A stretch of DNA of 33,392 nucleotides from positions 1 through 33,392 of the forward strand of contig CALCNX010000038.1 in the NCBI GenBank assembly GCA_937899715.1, given 5' to 3'. This document shows positions 19,944 to 27,063 of this stretch, piece by piece. The notes beneath the pieces are model-generated. The model was not told the origin of the DNA, did not search any database, and was given only the letters and a program-made list of their open reading frames with translations. How positions within the stretch are numbered: position 1 is the first letter of the stretch; each line of letters begins with the position of its first letter. The translations under genes were made by a program, and so were the position numbers. Source of the DNA: an uncultured bacterium (lineage in GTDB: Bacteria; Bacteroidota; Ignavibacteria; Kapaibacteriales; UBA4661).

Positions 19944-20177
19944 TTACCGCAACTGTTTTACGAGTTCTTCCTGCATTTTGCGAGGGATAAATTTCGCCAG
20001 CACCTCTTGTGCCTTATACAGCGCAAGTGTCTCTATCGGCTCCACAAACTGGTCGTATGGCAGGTTCAGCAGCGCGGTGAGTGCATCGGAAGCTACCTGT
20101 GCGCGTGTAGCGACGTTTTGCTGTGTCATCGCCTCTGCGATTAAACTAGCGTTGTGAATTTGTTCTTGGGTTTGCAT
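19944..20177 (-). CDS. Small helical protein of unknown function
   Basis: A 77-residue protein (MQTQEQIHNASLIAEAMTQQ, LTALLNLPYDQFVEPIETLA, ending RKMQEELVKQLR). It is all helical and the only leftward gene inside the cargo block. It is divergent from the XRE regulator, with the operator region between them, so it may fall under the same control. No family is recognised. Confidence 0.55.
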   Translation of the reverse strand: MQTQEQIHNASLIAEAMTQQNVATRAQVASDALTALLNLPYDQFVEPIETLALYKAQEVLAKFIPRKMQEELVKQLR

Positions 20178-20210
20178 ATTGCAAGTCTCCGAAATGTAGG
20201 TTTTGGAATT

Positions 20211-20248
20211 ACGCCGCTTGTAGTAGTTGGAAGCTCGTCAAGCGGCGT
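20211..20248 (+). terminator. Inverted repeat with U tail in a divergent intergenic region
   Basis: ACGCCGCTTG (20211-20220) pairs with 20239-20248 and is followed by TCTTTATTT. It looks like a rightward intrinsic terminator, yet no rightward gene lies just upstream. Only the antisense strand of 19944-20177 does. It may end an antisense transcript of that gene. Confidence 0.45.
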
Positions 20249-20264
20249 TCTTTATTTAATACAA

Positions 20265-20315
20265 ATATACACTGATTGTATATTTTGCGCAAGAAATATT
20301 TTTACAATGACTGTA
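20265..20315. promoter_or_regulatory. Operators upstream of the XRE gene (TACA-N5-TGTA)
   Basis: One palindrome, ATATACA-N5-TGTATAT, lies at 20265-20283 and a shorter copy, TACA-N5-TGTA, at 20303-20315. The second lies just upstream of the TATCTTTG box of the XRE promoter. An identical long version overlaps the promoter of the HEPN operon (20596-20614). The likely binder is the XRE protein encoded from 20367. Confidence 0.65.
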
Positions 20316-20322
20316 TTTTTTC

Positions 20323-20330
20323 TATCTTTG
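20323..20330 (+). promoter_or_regulatory. Promoter box TATCTTTG of the XRE gene
   Basis: TATCTTTG matches the TAnnTTTG box of Bacteroidetes promoters and lies 36 bases before the ATG at 20367. The upstream box is weak (T-rich at about 20299-20304), as is usual for a regulated promoter. Confidence 0.5.
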
Positions 20331-20366
20331 TAGAAAGTATTTTTCTCACTATTTAGTTGTTAAGCA

Positions 20367-20579
20367 ATGAGTGGCGCACAAATGCGTGAAATACGCAAAA
20401 AACTGGGCTTGACACAGATACAGTTTGGCAAACTCTTAGGTTTCTCGAACCCGAATACCATGATTTCCAACATGGAGAACGAGAAAGCACCCGTTACCAG
20501 CCAGACTGAGCGCTTATGCAGATACGTTGAAAAGTACGGTATCTTACCAGAATATGTTAGAGAAATTGCGGAAGGCTAA
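20367..20579 (+). CDS. XRE-family transcriptional regulator of the HEPN module
   Basis: A 70-residue single-domain helix-turn-helix protein: MREIRKKLGLTQIQFGKLLG, then NTMISNMENEKAPVT and an amphipathic C-terminal helix. The length suits a minimal XRE repressor that binds palindromic DNA as a dimer. Its own upstream region and the promoter of the following operon carry the same ATATACA-N5-TGTATAT palindrome, so it probably regulates both itself and the HEPN pair 76 bases downstream. The start at 20367 (MSGAQ) is used; Met 6 is possible. Confidence 0.8.
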   Translation: MSGAQMREIRKKLGLTQIQFGKLLGFSNPNTMISNMENEKAPVTSQTERLCRYVEKYGILPEYVREIAEG

Positions 20580-20587
20580 AAAATTAC

Positions 20588-20617
20588 TTGTTTTAATATA
20601 CATTTTTTGTATATTTG
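20588..20617 (+). promoter_or_regulatory. HEPN operon promoter with embedded operator
   Basis: TTG (20588-20590) and TATATTTG (20610-20617) are 19 bases apart, the Bacteroidetes promoter layout. The palindrome ATATACA-N5-TGTATAT (20596-20614) fills the spacer and enters the -7 box, so a bound regulator should prevent transcription. The start codon of the HEPN gene is 38 bases beyond the box. Confidence 0.75.
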
Positions 20618-20654
20618 AATTAAATAAAAGCACAGCAACTTCAAGCACAAGCCA

Positions 20655-21026
20655 ATGACAAACGAATTTTGGACACTTGCGCAAGAAAACCTTAAAGCGG
20701 CGGAACTTTTATTGGAAGCCTCTCTACTCAATGCCTCTGCCAATCGCGCTTACTATGCGGCTTATCACGCGGCAGCAGCGATTATTGAGGCAAAGGGATT
20801 GGAGTATAAAAGCGACCACAAAAAGGTACAATCAGTGTTTAGTGGTGATGTTTTGCGCCGCTCCAAGAACCTTCCTACTGAGTTACGCGGCTACCTTACT
20901 GGGATGCACAACATTCGCGCCATTGCGGACTACACGAAACAAGACGTTTCGCAGCGTGTAGCAAAAGAGCAAATCAAAAAAGCACAATATTTTCTTTCAT
21001 GTATCGCAAAGGAGTTGTCATTATGA
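20655..21026 (+). CDS. HEPN-domain protein (UPF0332 type)
   Basis: A 123-residue helical protein. Key parts are ANRAYYAAYHAAAAIIEAKG (residues 29-48), DHKKVQSVF, and HNIRAIADYTKQDVS with R88 and the D-Y pair typical of UPF0332. These HEPN proteins are usually paired with a minimal nucleotidyltransferase in toxin-antitoxin-like modules. Many lack the R-x4-6-H ribonuclease motif, and I do not see it here. The downstream gene overlaps by four bases. The promoter carries an operator of the XRE protein, so expression is controlled. A toxin role is likely by family but unproven. Confidence 0.8.
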   Translation: MTNEFWTLAQENLKAAELLLEASLLNASANRAYYAAYHAAAAIIEAKGLEYKSDHKKVQSVFSGDVLRRSKNLPTELRGYLTGMHNIRAIADYTKQDVSQRVAKEQIKKAQYFLSCIAKELSL

Positions 21027-21301
21027 CAATCTTAGATATTAACCACAAGCAAGAAGAGTTAATCAACGAACTCTTTGAGAAGGTGCGAGCGCAGTTTCCC
21101 CAGATTACTCGACAGGAAATTAGTGTTAGTCCTGAAGATAAGGAACATTTATGGGTGTTCGTGGATGCCCCTTTAAGTGAAGAGGAAGAGGTCGAGTTTT
21201 TTAATTTCACAGGGGATTTAGAGGCAGATATTTTGCTGGAGACGGGCTATTGGATTTCGCTGATGCCACGTTTTTCGCCGATTATGGAACACGTTTTATA
21301 G
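21023..21301 (+). CDS. Partner protein of the HEPN gene, possible degenerate nucleotidyltransferase
   Basis: A 92-residue acidic protein. The start overlaps the HEPN stop (ATGA), with a good ribosome-binding site AAAGGAG 9 bases upstream. It reads FPQITRQEISVSPEDKEHLW, then VFVDAPLSEEEEVEFFNF and DILLETGYWISLMPRF. The layout of the last half (strand, acidic helix, DILLE-x-GY, strand) recalls the second half of minimal nucleotidyltransferases that pair with HEPN proteins, but the catalytic G-S-x-x-x-G and D-x-D residues are absent. It may be a non-enzymatic antitoxin. It ends overlapping the integrase gene by six bases. Confidence 0.6.
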   Translation: MTILDINHKQEELINELFEKVRAQFPQITRQEISVSPEDKEHLWVFVDAPLSEEEEVEFFNFTGDLEADILLETGYWISLMPRFSPIMEHVL

Positions 21302-22342
21302 GGTTGGCATTTTCATCATAGCTTTTTGCTTCTTTTCGTCCACGAGCTTGGCGTAAATCTGGGTATGTCTCACGTCGGTATGTCCAAGCAATTTCGACAC
21401 GGTGTAAATATCTACGTCGCTGGTCAAGGCGAGCGTGGCAAAGGTATGACGAGCGGTATGGAATGTAACGTGTTTTTCGATGCCTAACGATTTTGTCCAA
21501 AGCGGAATAAATGCTTGCAAGCCTGAGGTAGAGATTCCAAGATGAAAGACCTGTCCTGTCTTTTGGGGTTCTCCCAAAAACAACATCGCTTGTTCGGAGA
21601 GAGGCAAGGAAAGAAGCTCTTGAGTCTTTTGCTGGCGGAAAACGATTGTCCCAGCTTGAAAATCTTCCCATTGTAGTTGCTGTATATCCGAAAGTCGCAG
21701 CCCAGTAAAGCAGGAAAAAAGGAATGCCCGCTTAATTTCAGGATACTTGCAGTCAGCAAGAGAAATGGTACGGATTTCATCAATAGTGAGGAAAGGTCGT
21801 TGAGGGTTTCGGTAGGTGATGTTGGAGACTTTTTGCGCCGGATTGACAGCTATAAATTCTTGTTTTACTGCTTGATTGAGCGCCGCTCGGACGCAGTTAA
21901 AATAGGTTCCGGCAGAGTTCTGCGAAACGTGCTTCAAAAGCAGCTTTTTGAACTCTTCGAGCGTGGAGGAGTTGATAGCACGAAATGGCAGTACAGGGCG
22001 AAATTTTTTGAGATAATTAAGCGTGTTTCGATATGCCTTTTTGTTGGTTTTTTCTTCGATAAGGGACTCAAAGAAAACGATAAAATCAGCGTTGGTTTTG
22101 CTGTGGTCAAATTCTCCGTGCGCCGCCGATTGAATTTCAAGCACCCTCTTTGCATGAATTTTTTTTGCTAGTTCTAGGGTTTGTTTATCCGTATCTTTGT
22201 TCCCATTCAGGTACAAATGAAGATATTCTTTTGTTCTTTTCCCATTCAAATGCACGTCAAGAAACAGGTGATATTGTCCAGATGACAAAGCCTTTTTTCG
22301 TAGGACGATATTTGTAGATTGAGCGAGGTTTGATTTAGCCAT
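21296..22342 (-). CDS. int: Phage integrase, tyrosine recombinase
   Basis: A 348-residue protein with an Arm-type N-terminal domain, a SAM-like core-binding domain (about 80-170) and a catalytic domain. Catalytic residues visible: R216 in FTGLRLSD, K239 in RQQKTQ, H295 and R298 in HTARHTFATL, H321 in LLGHTDV, and Y330 in QIYAKL. The sequence style is that of Bacteroidetes phage and transposon integrases. The gene starts about 125 bases from the tRNA-derived attachment site, so it likely integrates the prophage there. It runs against the HEPN partner gene, with overlapping stops. Confidence 0.95.
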   Translation of the reverse strand: MAKSNLAQSTNIVLRKKALSSGQYHLFLDVHLNGKRTKEYLHLYLNGNKDTDKQTLELAKKIHAKRVLEIQSAAHGEFDHSKTNADFIVFFESLIEEKTNKKAYRNTLNYLKKFRPVLPFRAINSSTLEEFKKLLLKHVSQNSAGTYFNCVRAALNQAVKQEFIAVNPAQKVSNITYRNPQRPFLTIDEIRTISLADCKYPEIKRAFLFSCFTGLRLSDIQQLQWEDFQAGTIVFRQQKTQELLSLPLSEQAMLFLGEPQKTGQVFHLGISTSGLQAFIPLWTKSLGIEKHVTFHTARHTFATLALTSDVDIYTVSKLLGHTDVRHTQIYAKLVDEKKQKAMMKMPTL

Positions 22343-22467
22343 TGGGGACGTATTGGGGACGCAGGACGAGAAAAAATAGAAAGAAGTAGAAAAAGCAATT
22401 TACTGAAAAGACGCATGAATAGGCAACATTTTGTCTTGACTTTGCTGGGATTTTTCGGTGCGGCATT

Positions 22468-22492
22468 TGGAGTTCGAATCTCTACGGGTGCA
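22468..22492 (+). other. Attachment-site fragment: tRNA 3' end (T arm and acceptor strand)
   Basis: TGGAG-TTCGAAT-CTCTA forms a T arm, followed by CGGGTGC and discriminator A. The 5' half of a tRNA is absent upstream (no GCACCCG about 75 bases before), so this is the duplicated 3' end left by integration into a tRNA gene. The acceptor sequence is common in tRNA-Arg, which is a guess. The intact tRNA should sit at the other, unseen end of the prophage. Confidence 0.7.
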
Positions 22493-22507
22493 CATCTTTC
22501 TATCTCA

Positions 22508-22533
22508 AAGCCGCTTCAGTAATGAAGCGGCTT
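22508..22533 (+). terminator. Terminator of the original host tRNA gene
   Basis: AAGCCGCTTC (22508-22517) pairs with GAAGCGGCTT (22524-22533) and is followed by TTTTG. It lies 15 bases after the tRNA 3'-end fragment in the same direction, as expected of the terminator that served the tRNA before phage insertion. Confidence 0.85.
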
Positions 22534-22640
22534 TTTTGTTGTCTATTTGCTGTCTTTTTCTTTCGTCTCTGCGGCAACATTTCCGTTGTTTCTGCGTAAG
22601 AAAAGCCAATTGTTACTATTTTTTATTTTTTTCTACCACT

Positions 22641-22895
22641 ATGAGTCACGAAGTACAAAGTCTCATCGAAATGGCAATTGGTCTTATCGCATTCCCGGCG
22701 GTTATCAGTGCCTTTATTCTTGGATATAAACATTTGCGCATCCAAGAAAAACGGATGCTCCGCGAGGATGACACTGAAATCCGCGAAATTACCCTCGCCG
22801 AAAGGACACTTGCTCTCCGTGAACGAGAAACTGAGCTGGAAGTGCGAAAACTGGAATTAGAAATTCATCTTCTGGAGCAGAAGAAACTTGAGTAA
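22641..22895 (+). CDS. Small membrane-anchored coiled-coil protein
   Basis: An 84-residue protein from the ATG at 22641. The frame is open further upstream through the attachment region, but that is not plausible coding. One membrane helix (IEMAIGLIAFPAVISAFILG) is followed by a long charged coiled coil (REITLAERTLALRERETELE). It lies on the host side of the attachment site. The layout resembles small membrane-stress or envelope proteins such as PspB, but no family match is clear. Confidence 0.6.
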   Translation: MSHEVQSLIEMAIGLIAFPAVISAFILGYKHLRIQEKRMLREDDTEIREITLAERTLALRERETELEVRKLELEIHLLEQKKLE

Positions 22896-23018
22896 AGGCA
22901 CGTCAATTCAAAAAATCCAATAAAGGTAGAAAAAACGAGCGGGCAGCAATTGTGTTCCCGTCTCTATTCACTACGACGGGAGCCATTATTTTGAAGGATT
23001 AATTTTGGGGCTTATTTT

Positions 23019-23267
23019 TTAGTGCGCTTGTTCTAAACGGCTAACGCGCTCTTTAAGGTCGGCAATGTCATTTGCTTGTTGCCGTGCAGGTTCTACGATT
23101 ACTTTTTCCAAGAGCGAGGTGAGTGAGAGAATTGCGTTTGTGGTTTTGCGCTGTTCCGCTTCAAATCCTTCCATACGGGCGGTTTGGCGTTCTTGGTCTT
23201 CATGTAAACCCTTTATCTCAAAGAGCATATCAGCTAATAACTCAACCATTCGTTTGTCTTCTTCCAT
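23019..23267 (-). CDS. Small coiled-coil protein
   Basis: An 82-residue protein from the ATG at 23267 (MEEDKRMVELLADMLFEIKG), helical throughout with heptad spacing (DLKERVSRLEQAH at the end). A longer frame to 23315 is less likely, since it starts with an unusual hydrophobic aromatic-rich stretch. A short inverted repeat (TCCCGTC, 22956-22962, with 22975-22981) separates it from the convergent 22641-22895 gene. The function is unknown. Confidence 0.55.
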   Translation of the reverse strand: MEEDKRMVELLADMLFEIKGLHEDQERQTARMEGFEAEQRKTTNAILSLTSLLEKVIVEPARQQANDIADLKERVSRLEQAH

Positions 23268-23368
23268 GACGATGCTCCAAAAGTAGAAAAAATCAAAGAG
23301 CAGTAATTGTGCCACTTTTTACTCAAAAATGCTGTTTTTCTACCTAATTTCAAAAGCCTTTGTGCTTG

Positions 23369-24871
23369 TCAACGTATCGCTAATTCGTTTGCAAGGCGCT
23401 TCAACGCAGTTCGATTCGGCTTGAGACCGCCTGCAATGCTCTCTGCCGGAAAGTCGAAAAAGGCATCGGGCACAGCAAAGCGTGGCATACGGCTTTCAGC
23501 GAGGCGGCGTAGTTCCTGTGTATGCTCTGAAGAAAGCATTTCATTATTGGCAAGGTGCACAAAAGCGATAGGGCGCTCACCATACTCCTCGCTTGGCACG
23601 GCGACAACTACCGCCTGAGCAACCGAAGGATGCTCACAAAGCGCTTGTTCAATTGCTTCGGGGTGAATATTCTCTCCGCCCGAAATAAACATATTGTCTT
23701 TTCTGCCCAGCACGGTCAATCGCCCCTCTGCATCGCAAGCGCCCACATCTTTTGTGTGAAACCAACCCTCTCGGTCTGCGATAGAATCTCTACCGTCAGC
23801 ACTCAATCGCCCTACGGCAAGTGTCGCTCCGCGCACAAGAATTTCTCCGTCATTTGCAATAGTAAGCTCGCGGAACCTCAAGAGCCTACCCGAAGTAGAT
23901 ACCTCATCAGGTGCTGACGATGGCGAGGTCGTGATTTGCGAAGCCATTTCCGTGCAACCATAGCTGGTGTAAATCCGCAAATGTTGTTTGAGCGACGTTT
24001 GAATGAGCGCCTGAGGAATTGCCCCCCCGCCGAGTATGATTGCGCGAAGGCGTTGGAGGCGGTGCACCGTTGCGTCATTGCGCAAGGCGTGAAAAAGCTG
24101 GGTGGCAACGAAGGAGCAATGCGTCGTAATGGGGAAGCTGGTAAGCGTCTCGGCAAGCCGCGCGGCATCAAAAGCGCGGTATGTGGGAAATGCCATCGCT
24201 GCGCCGCCCTGAAGCGCTCGAAAAAAAACGCCATATCCACCGACATGATAAAGCGGTAGCGACGCAAGCCAGCAATCACCACGCCCGAAGGGAATATTCT
24301 CCGCTGAACCCACCGCGCTCCAATAATGATTTCCGACGGTGTGAACAAGCGCTTTCGGAATGCCCGTGCTTCCTGATGTGCAAAGGACTGTTGCCTCGTG
24401 GTCGAGGGCGTTTGCAAAAAGAGGATGGGCGGGAAGAAACGTTGATGGGCGTGGTGGAGAGGCGAGGTCGAGGAACAAAGTGTCCGTGAAATTGAGCGTT
24501 GGGATAGCTGCTTTCTGTGCCGCATCAATACTTGTTTGTACGCTTGTTTCGTCATGAAGCAGAATACGCGCCGAAGTCAAGCGAAGTAGTTCTGCCACCG
24601 TGCCCGCCGGAAAGCGCGGACTGAGCGGCACTGCCACAAATCCCGCCCGCAAACACGCCAGCAAAACTACTGCCATTTGGGGTGTTCCGGCGGCAAGGAT
24701 TCCAACACGCTCACCACGCCGAATGCCCTGCGCGGCAAGTTGCAGGGCCACGTGTGAGCTATGCTCCATGTACGCACCGTAGGAGAGCGTTTGTGCTTTG
24801 CCTGCGCCGTCTGACCAATAGAGTGCTGGCGAATCCCAGTCGAGAGTTGGGATGTCGTAAAGTTCAAGCAT
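23369..24871 (-). CDS. menE: O-succinylbenzoate-CoA ligase (MenE)
   Basis: A 500-residue acyl-adenylate-forming enzyme that activates o-succinylbenzoate with ATP and CoA in menaquinone synthesis. It shows the phosphate loop CTSGSTGIPKALVHTVGN, the core YTSYGCTEMASQITTSPSS, the hinge region GWFHTKDVGACDAEGRLTVL, and GRKDNMFISGGENIHPEAIE typical of MenE. The start at 24871 (MLELYDIP) is preferred. The frame extends to 24934 with a less likely leader. It is the last gene of the men cluster, separated from menC by 222 bases that contain a long inverted repeat, so it may have separate or modulated expression. Confidence 0.92.
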   Translation of the reverse strand: MLELYDIPTLDWDSPALYWSDGAGKAQTLSYGAYMEHSSHVALQLAAQGIRRGERVGILAAGTPQMAVVLLACLRAGFVAVPLSPRFPAGTVAELLRLTSARILLHDETSVQTSIDAAQKAAIPTLNFTDTLFLDLASPPRPSTFLPAHPLFANALDHEATVLCTSGSTGIPKALVHTVGNHYWSAVGSAENIPFGRGDCWLASLPLYHVGGYGVFFRALQGGAAMAFPTYRAFDAARLAETLTSFPITTHCSFVATQLFHALRNDATVHRLQRLRAIILGGGAIPQALIQTSLKQHLRIYTSYGCTEMASQITTSPSSAPDEVSTSGRLLRFRELTIANDGEILVRGATLAVGRLSADGRDSIADREGWFHTKDVGACDAEGRLTVLGRKDNMFISGGENIHPEAIEQALCEHPSVAQAVVVAVPSEEYGERPIAFVHLANNEMLSSEHTQELRRLAESRMPRFAVPDAFFDFPAESIAGGLKPNRTALKRLANELAIR

Positions 24872-24939
24872 TGGTGGAAGAAGGATGGAAGAAAAGCTGT
24901 ATCTGGTCAGGTGATACGAAGCGAGGAACATCATTGGGT

Positions 24940-25061
24940 GGCAGAACGCAGATTTTAGGATTTTCGGGATAAAGAGGATTTCAGAAAAGAATTCATCTGA
25001 ACAACATGAGATACTTTAGGTATCCTGAAAATCCTGTTCATCTTGAAATCTGCGTTCCGCC
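24940..25061. repeat. Long interrupted inverted repeat between menC and menE
   Basis: The outer arms GAACGCAGATTT (24944-24955) and 25046-25057 are perfect over 12 bases. The inner arms AGGATTTTCGGGAT (24957-24970) and 25022-25035 match at 13 of 14. The sequence style (ATCCTGAAAATCCTGTTCAT) is like intergenic repeats scattered in several bacterial genomes, and I suspect a genome-wide repeat. It could fold in the men mRNA and affect menE expression. Confidence 0.7.
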
Positions 25062-25093
25062 ATGAACAATGGTCAGCATTGTACCTGACTCAA

Positions 25094-26200
25094 TCAGAAG
25101 ACTTTTTTCAAAAAATCGGGTCGAAGCAATGTACTTTGATTCCACACATCCGGGAGACGGGCAAAACCTTGCTCTGCGGAAAATGGATGCTCCAAGACAT
25201 CGGCGGCAAGAAATTTGTACGTGTCCAGTCCGCAGGCTACCGAGCGCCCATCATTCCACGAGACAGTAAGCGCAGCGTAGAACCCAAGCGCCACACCCGT
25301 CTCGAAAACACTGCTCACAATGGCATCCAAGCCCCGTGCCTGTGCTTCCGAAGCTAGGTTTGATGCACCCATGATGCTGCCAATCGCTGACGGCTTCAGC
25401 ACATAGCCCGCCAAACACTCAGACGGAATGTCGGTGCGGGCAGCGCGTTCGCTTGCATCCGGCGAAGTGAGCATTTCGTCCAGTGCAACGCATATCCCTG
25501 TCTGTTCGTGAAAAGCAGGTATGCCGCGCCAATCCTTGAGCGGTTCTTCGATATACGCAATGTTGCAATCATGGAGCGCCTCTCCAAGCCGCAATGCCGT
25601 TTCGAGCGACCAAGAGCGGTTTGCGTCCAGTCTGAGCGCAATATCGCTGCCAACAGCCTCACGGCAGGCGCGAATGTTTGCAATATCCTCCTCAAGGGAA
25701 ACTCGCCCGACCTTGATTTTTAGCGTGGTGTAGCCATCCCGTACTGCTTCTTCGGCGCGATGAACTATTGTTGTGCTATTTCCTGCAATCAGGGCATTAA
25801 GCGGTGTGCGAGAAGGCATCATGCTTGCTCGCGGAGATTGACTGGGCATCGTGCCATTCTGCCGTGCTCGAAGGCTTATCAGCGCCATTTCCAAGCCACA
25901 TCGAACAGATGGGAAAAGTTCCGATGAAAGCATTTCTTCCGCATTGGTACTTTCGTGCCGGATGAGAGCAAGTGTGCTTATAGTTTGTGCTTCGGCTTCT
26001 GCAAGTGATTCGCGGTGCAGCCCCGGAAGCGGTGCAACTTCACCGATACCGATTGTAAGCGCCGCATCGCGCAAAACAACGAGCAGCCCTTCGCGCGTGG
26101 CGTTCTCCGGCTTGTTTGCTTGTGTGGTAAGTGCTTCACGAAGCGGAAGAGCGTAGCGAAAAAGCTCCACAGTGTGAATTGGTCGAATAGGATGTGGCAT
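25094..26200 (-). CDS. menC: o-Succinylbenzoate synthase (MenC)
   Basis: A 368-residue enolase-superfamily enzyme that dehydrates SHCHC to o-succinylbenzoate. Visible catalytic parts: the Lys-x-Lys of LKIKVGRVSLEEDI, the metal ligands D (RLDANRSW), E (YIEEPLKDW) and D (VALDEML), and the second Lys in GYVLKPSAIGS. The N-terminal capping domain begins VELFRYALPLREALTT. The length fits the family. It starts 17 bases after the stop of menB. Confidence 0.92.
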   Translation of the reverse strand: MPHPIRPIHTVELFRYALPLREALTTQANKPENATREGLLVVLRDAALTIGIGEVAPLPGLHRESLAEAEAQTISTLALIRHESTNAEEMLSSELFPSVRCGLEMALISLRARQNGTMPSQSPRASMMPSRTPLNALIAGNSTTIVHRAEEAVRDGYTTLKIKVGRVSLEEDIANIRACREAVGSDIALRLDANRSWSLETALRLGEALHDCNIAYIEEPLKDWRGIPAFHEQTGICVALDEMLTSPDASERAARTDIPSECLAGYVLKPSAIGSIMGASNLASEAQARGLDAIVSSVFETGVALGFYAALTVSWNDGRSVACGLDTYKFLAADVLEHPFSAEQGFARLPDVWNQSTLLRPDFLKKVF

Positions 26201-26217
26201 GGTGTGAATATGAGTTG

Positions 26218-27063
26218 TTAGGGGCGACGAGGAAATTTACCAAAATCGGGCTTGCGCTTCTCAACGTAGGCGTTGCGCCCTTCTTGTCCTTCTTCGCTCA
26301 TGTAAAAGAGCATCGTTGCTACGCCAGCCAACTCTTGCAAACCGGATTGTCCGTCGCAGTCCGCATTCATCGCGGCTTTGAGCGCACGGAGGGCAATCGG
26401 GGATTTTTCCAGCATTTCTTGGCACCATTTCACGGTTTCGATTTCCAGTTCTGCAAGTGGTACTATTGTGTTCACTAAGCCCATTTCAAGCGCTTGCTCG
26501 GCGTTGTACTGGCGGCAGAGAAACCAAATTTCCCTTGCTTTTTTCTGCCCGACAATGCGTGCCAGATAGCTCGAACCATAGCCGCCATCAAAGGAGCCGA
26601 CTTTGGGTCCGGTCTGTCCAAAAATTGCATTGTCAGCAGCAATGGTCAAATCGCAAAGGACGTGCAAAACATGTCCGCCACCAACAGCAAACCCCGCAAC
26701 CATTGCCACAACAGGCTTCGGACATGAGCGAATATCTTTTTGAAAATCCAGTACGTTCAGTCGCTCAACGTGCTTGTCGTCATCCTTGTAGCCAGCATCA
26801 CCGCGAATGCGTTGGTCGCCGCCGGAGCAAAACGCCATATCACCCGCGCCGGTGAGGATGATAACGCCAATGGAGGTATCGTCCCGTGCGTCGTCCAATG
26901 CGCGAATCATTTCTTGCACCGTGAGCGGACGAAATGCGTTGCGCACTTCGGGGCGGTTGATGGTGATTTTGGCAATGCCACCCGCTTTTTCGTACAAAAT
27001 GTCGGAGTAATCGCCAGCGCTTTGCCAGTCCAAGGCGCGTTTAATAGTTGTTGGTGTCGTCAT
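26218..27063 (-). CDS. menB: 1,4-Dihydroxy-2-naphthoyl-CoA synthase (MenB)
   Basis: A 281-residue crotonase-family enzyme closing the naphthoquinol ring from o-succinylbenzoyl-CoA. Strong matches: FCSGGDQRIRGDAGY, KPVVAMVAGFAVGGGHVLHV, IFGQTGPKVGSFDGGYGSSY, and RIVGQKKAREIWFLCRQYNA, nearly identical to the E. coli enzyme there. The end RKPDFGKFPRRP is the usual MenB C-terminus. It overlaps the stop of menH by four bases. Confidence 0.97.
   Translation of the reverse strand: MTTPTTIKRALDWQSAGDYSDILYEKAGGIAKITINRPEVRNAFRPLTVQEMIRALDDARDDTSIGVIILTGAGDMAFCSGGDQRIRGDAGYKDDDKHVERLNVLDFQKDIRSCPKPVVAMVAGFAVGGGHVLHVLCDLTIAADNAIFGQTGPKVGSFDGGYGSSYLARIVGQKKAREIWFLCRQYNAEQALEMGLVNTIVPLAELEIETVKWCQEMLEKSPIALRALKAAMNADCDGQSGLQELAGVATMLFYMSEEGQEGRNAYVEKRKPDFGKFPRRP

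Larger units (their letters stand above)
1..22492. mobile_element. Right-hand part of a temperate prophage (left end outside window)
   Basis: Integrase, attachment-site fragment, divergent repressor and early-gene promoters, excisionase-like gene, replication genes (SSB-like, replisome organizer, DnaB) and tail-like proteins occur in the order expected of a temperate phage. The right boundary is set at the tRNA 3'-end fragment ending at 22492. Beyond it lie a tRNA-type terminator and ordinary host genes. Virion genes continue past position 1, so capsid, terminase and lysis genes are not visible and completeness cannot be judged. Confidence 0.9.

Noticed and set aside
20655..21301. Classical HepT-MntA toxin-antitoxin pair
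   Set aside because: The partner lacks the nucleotidyltransferase G-S and D-x-D motifs, and the HEPN protein lacks the R-x4-6-H motif, so the standard name is not applied.
22381..22492. A complete tRNA gene at the right prophage end
   Set aside because: Only the T arm and acceptor 3' strand are present. No matching 5' acceptor, D arm or anticodon arm is found upstream.
23555..24557. Several open frames opposite menE
   Set aside because: They are shadow frames caused by the codon bias of a long leftward gene. None has a recognisable motif.
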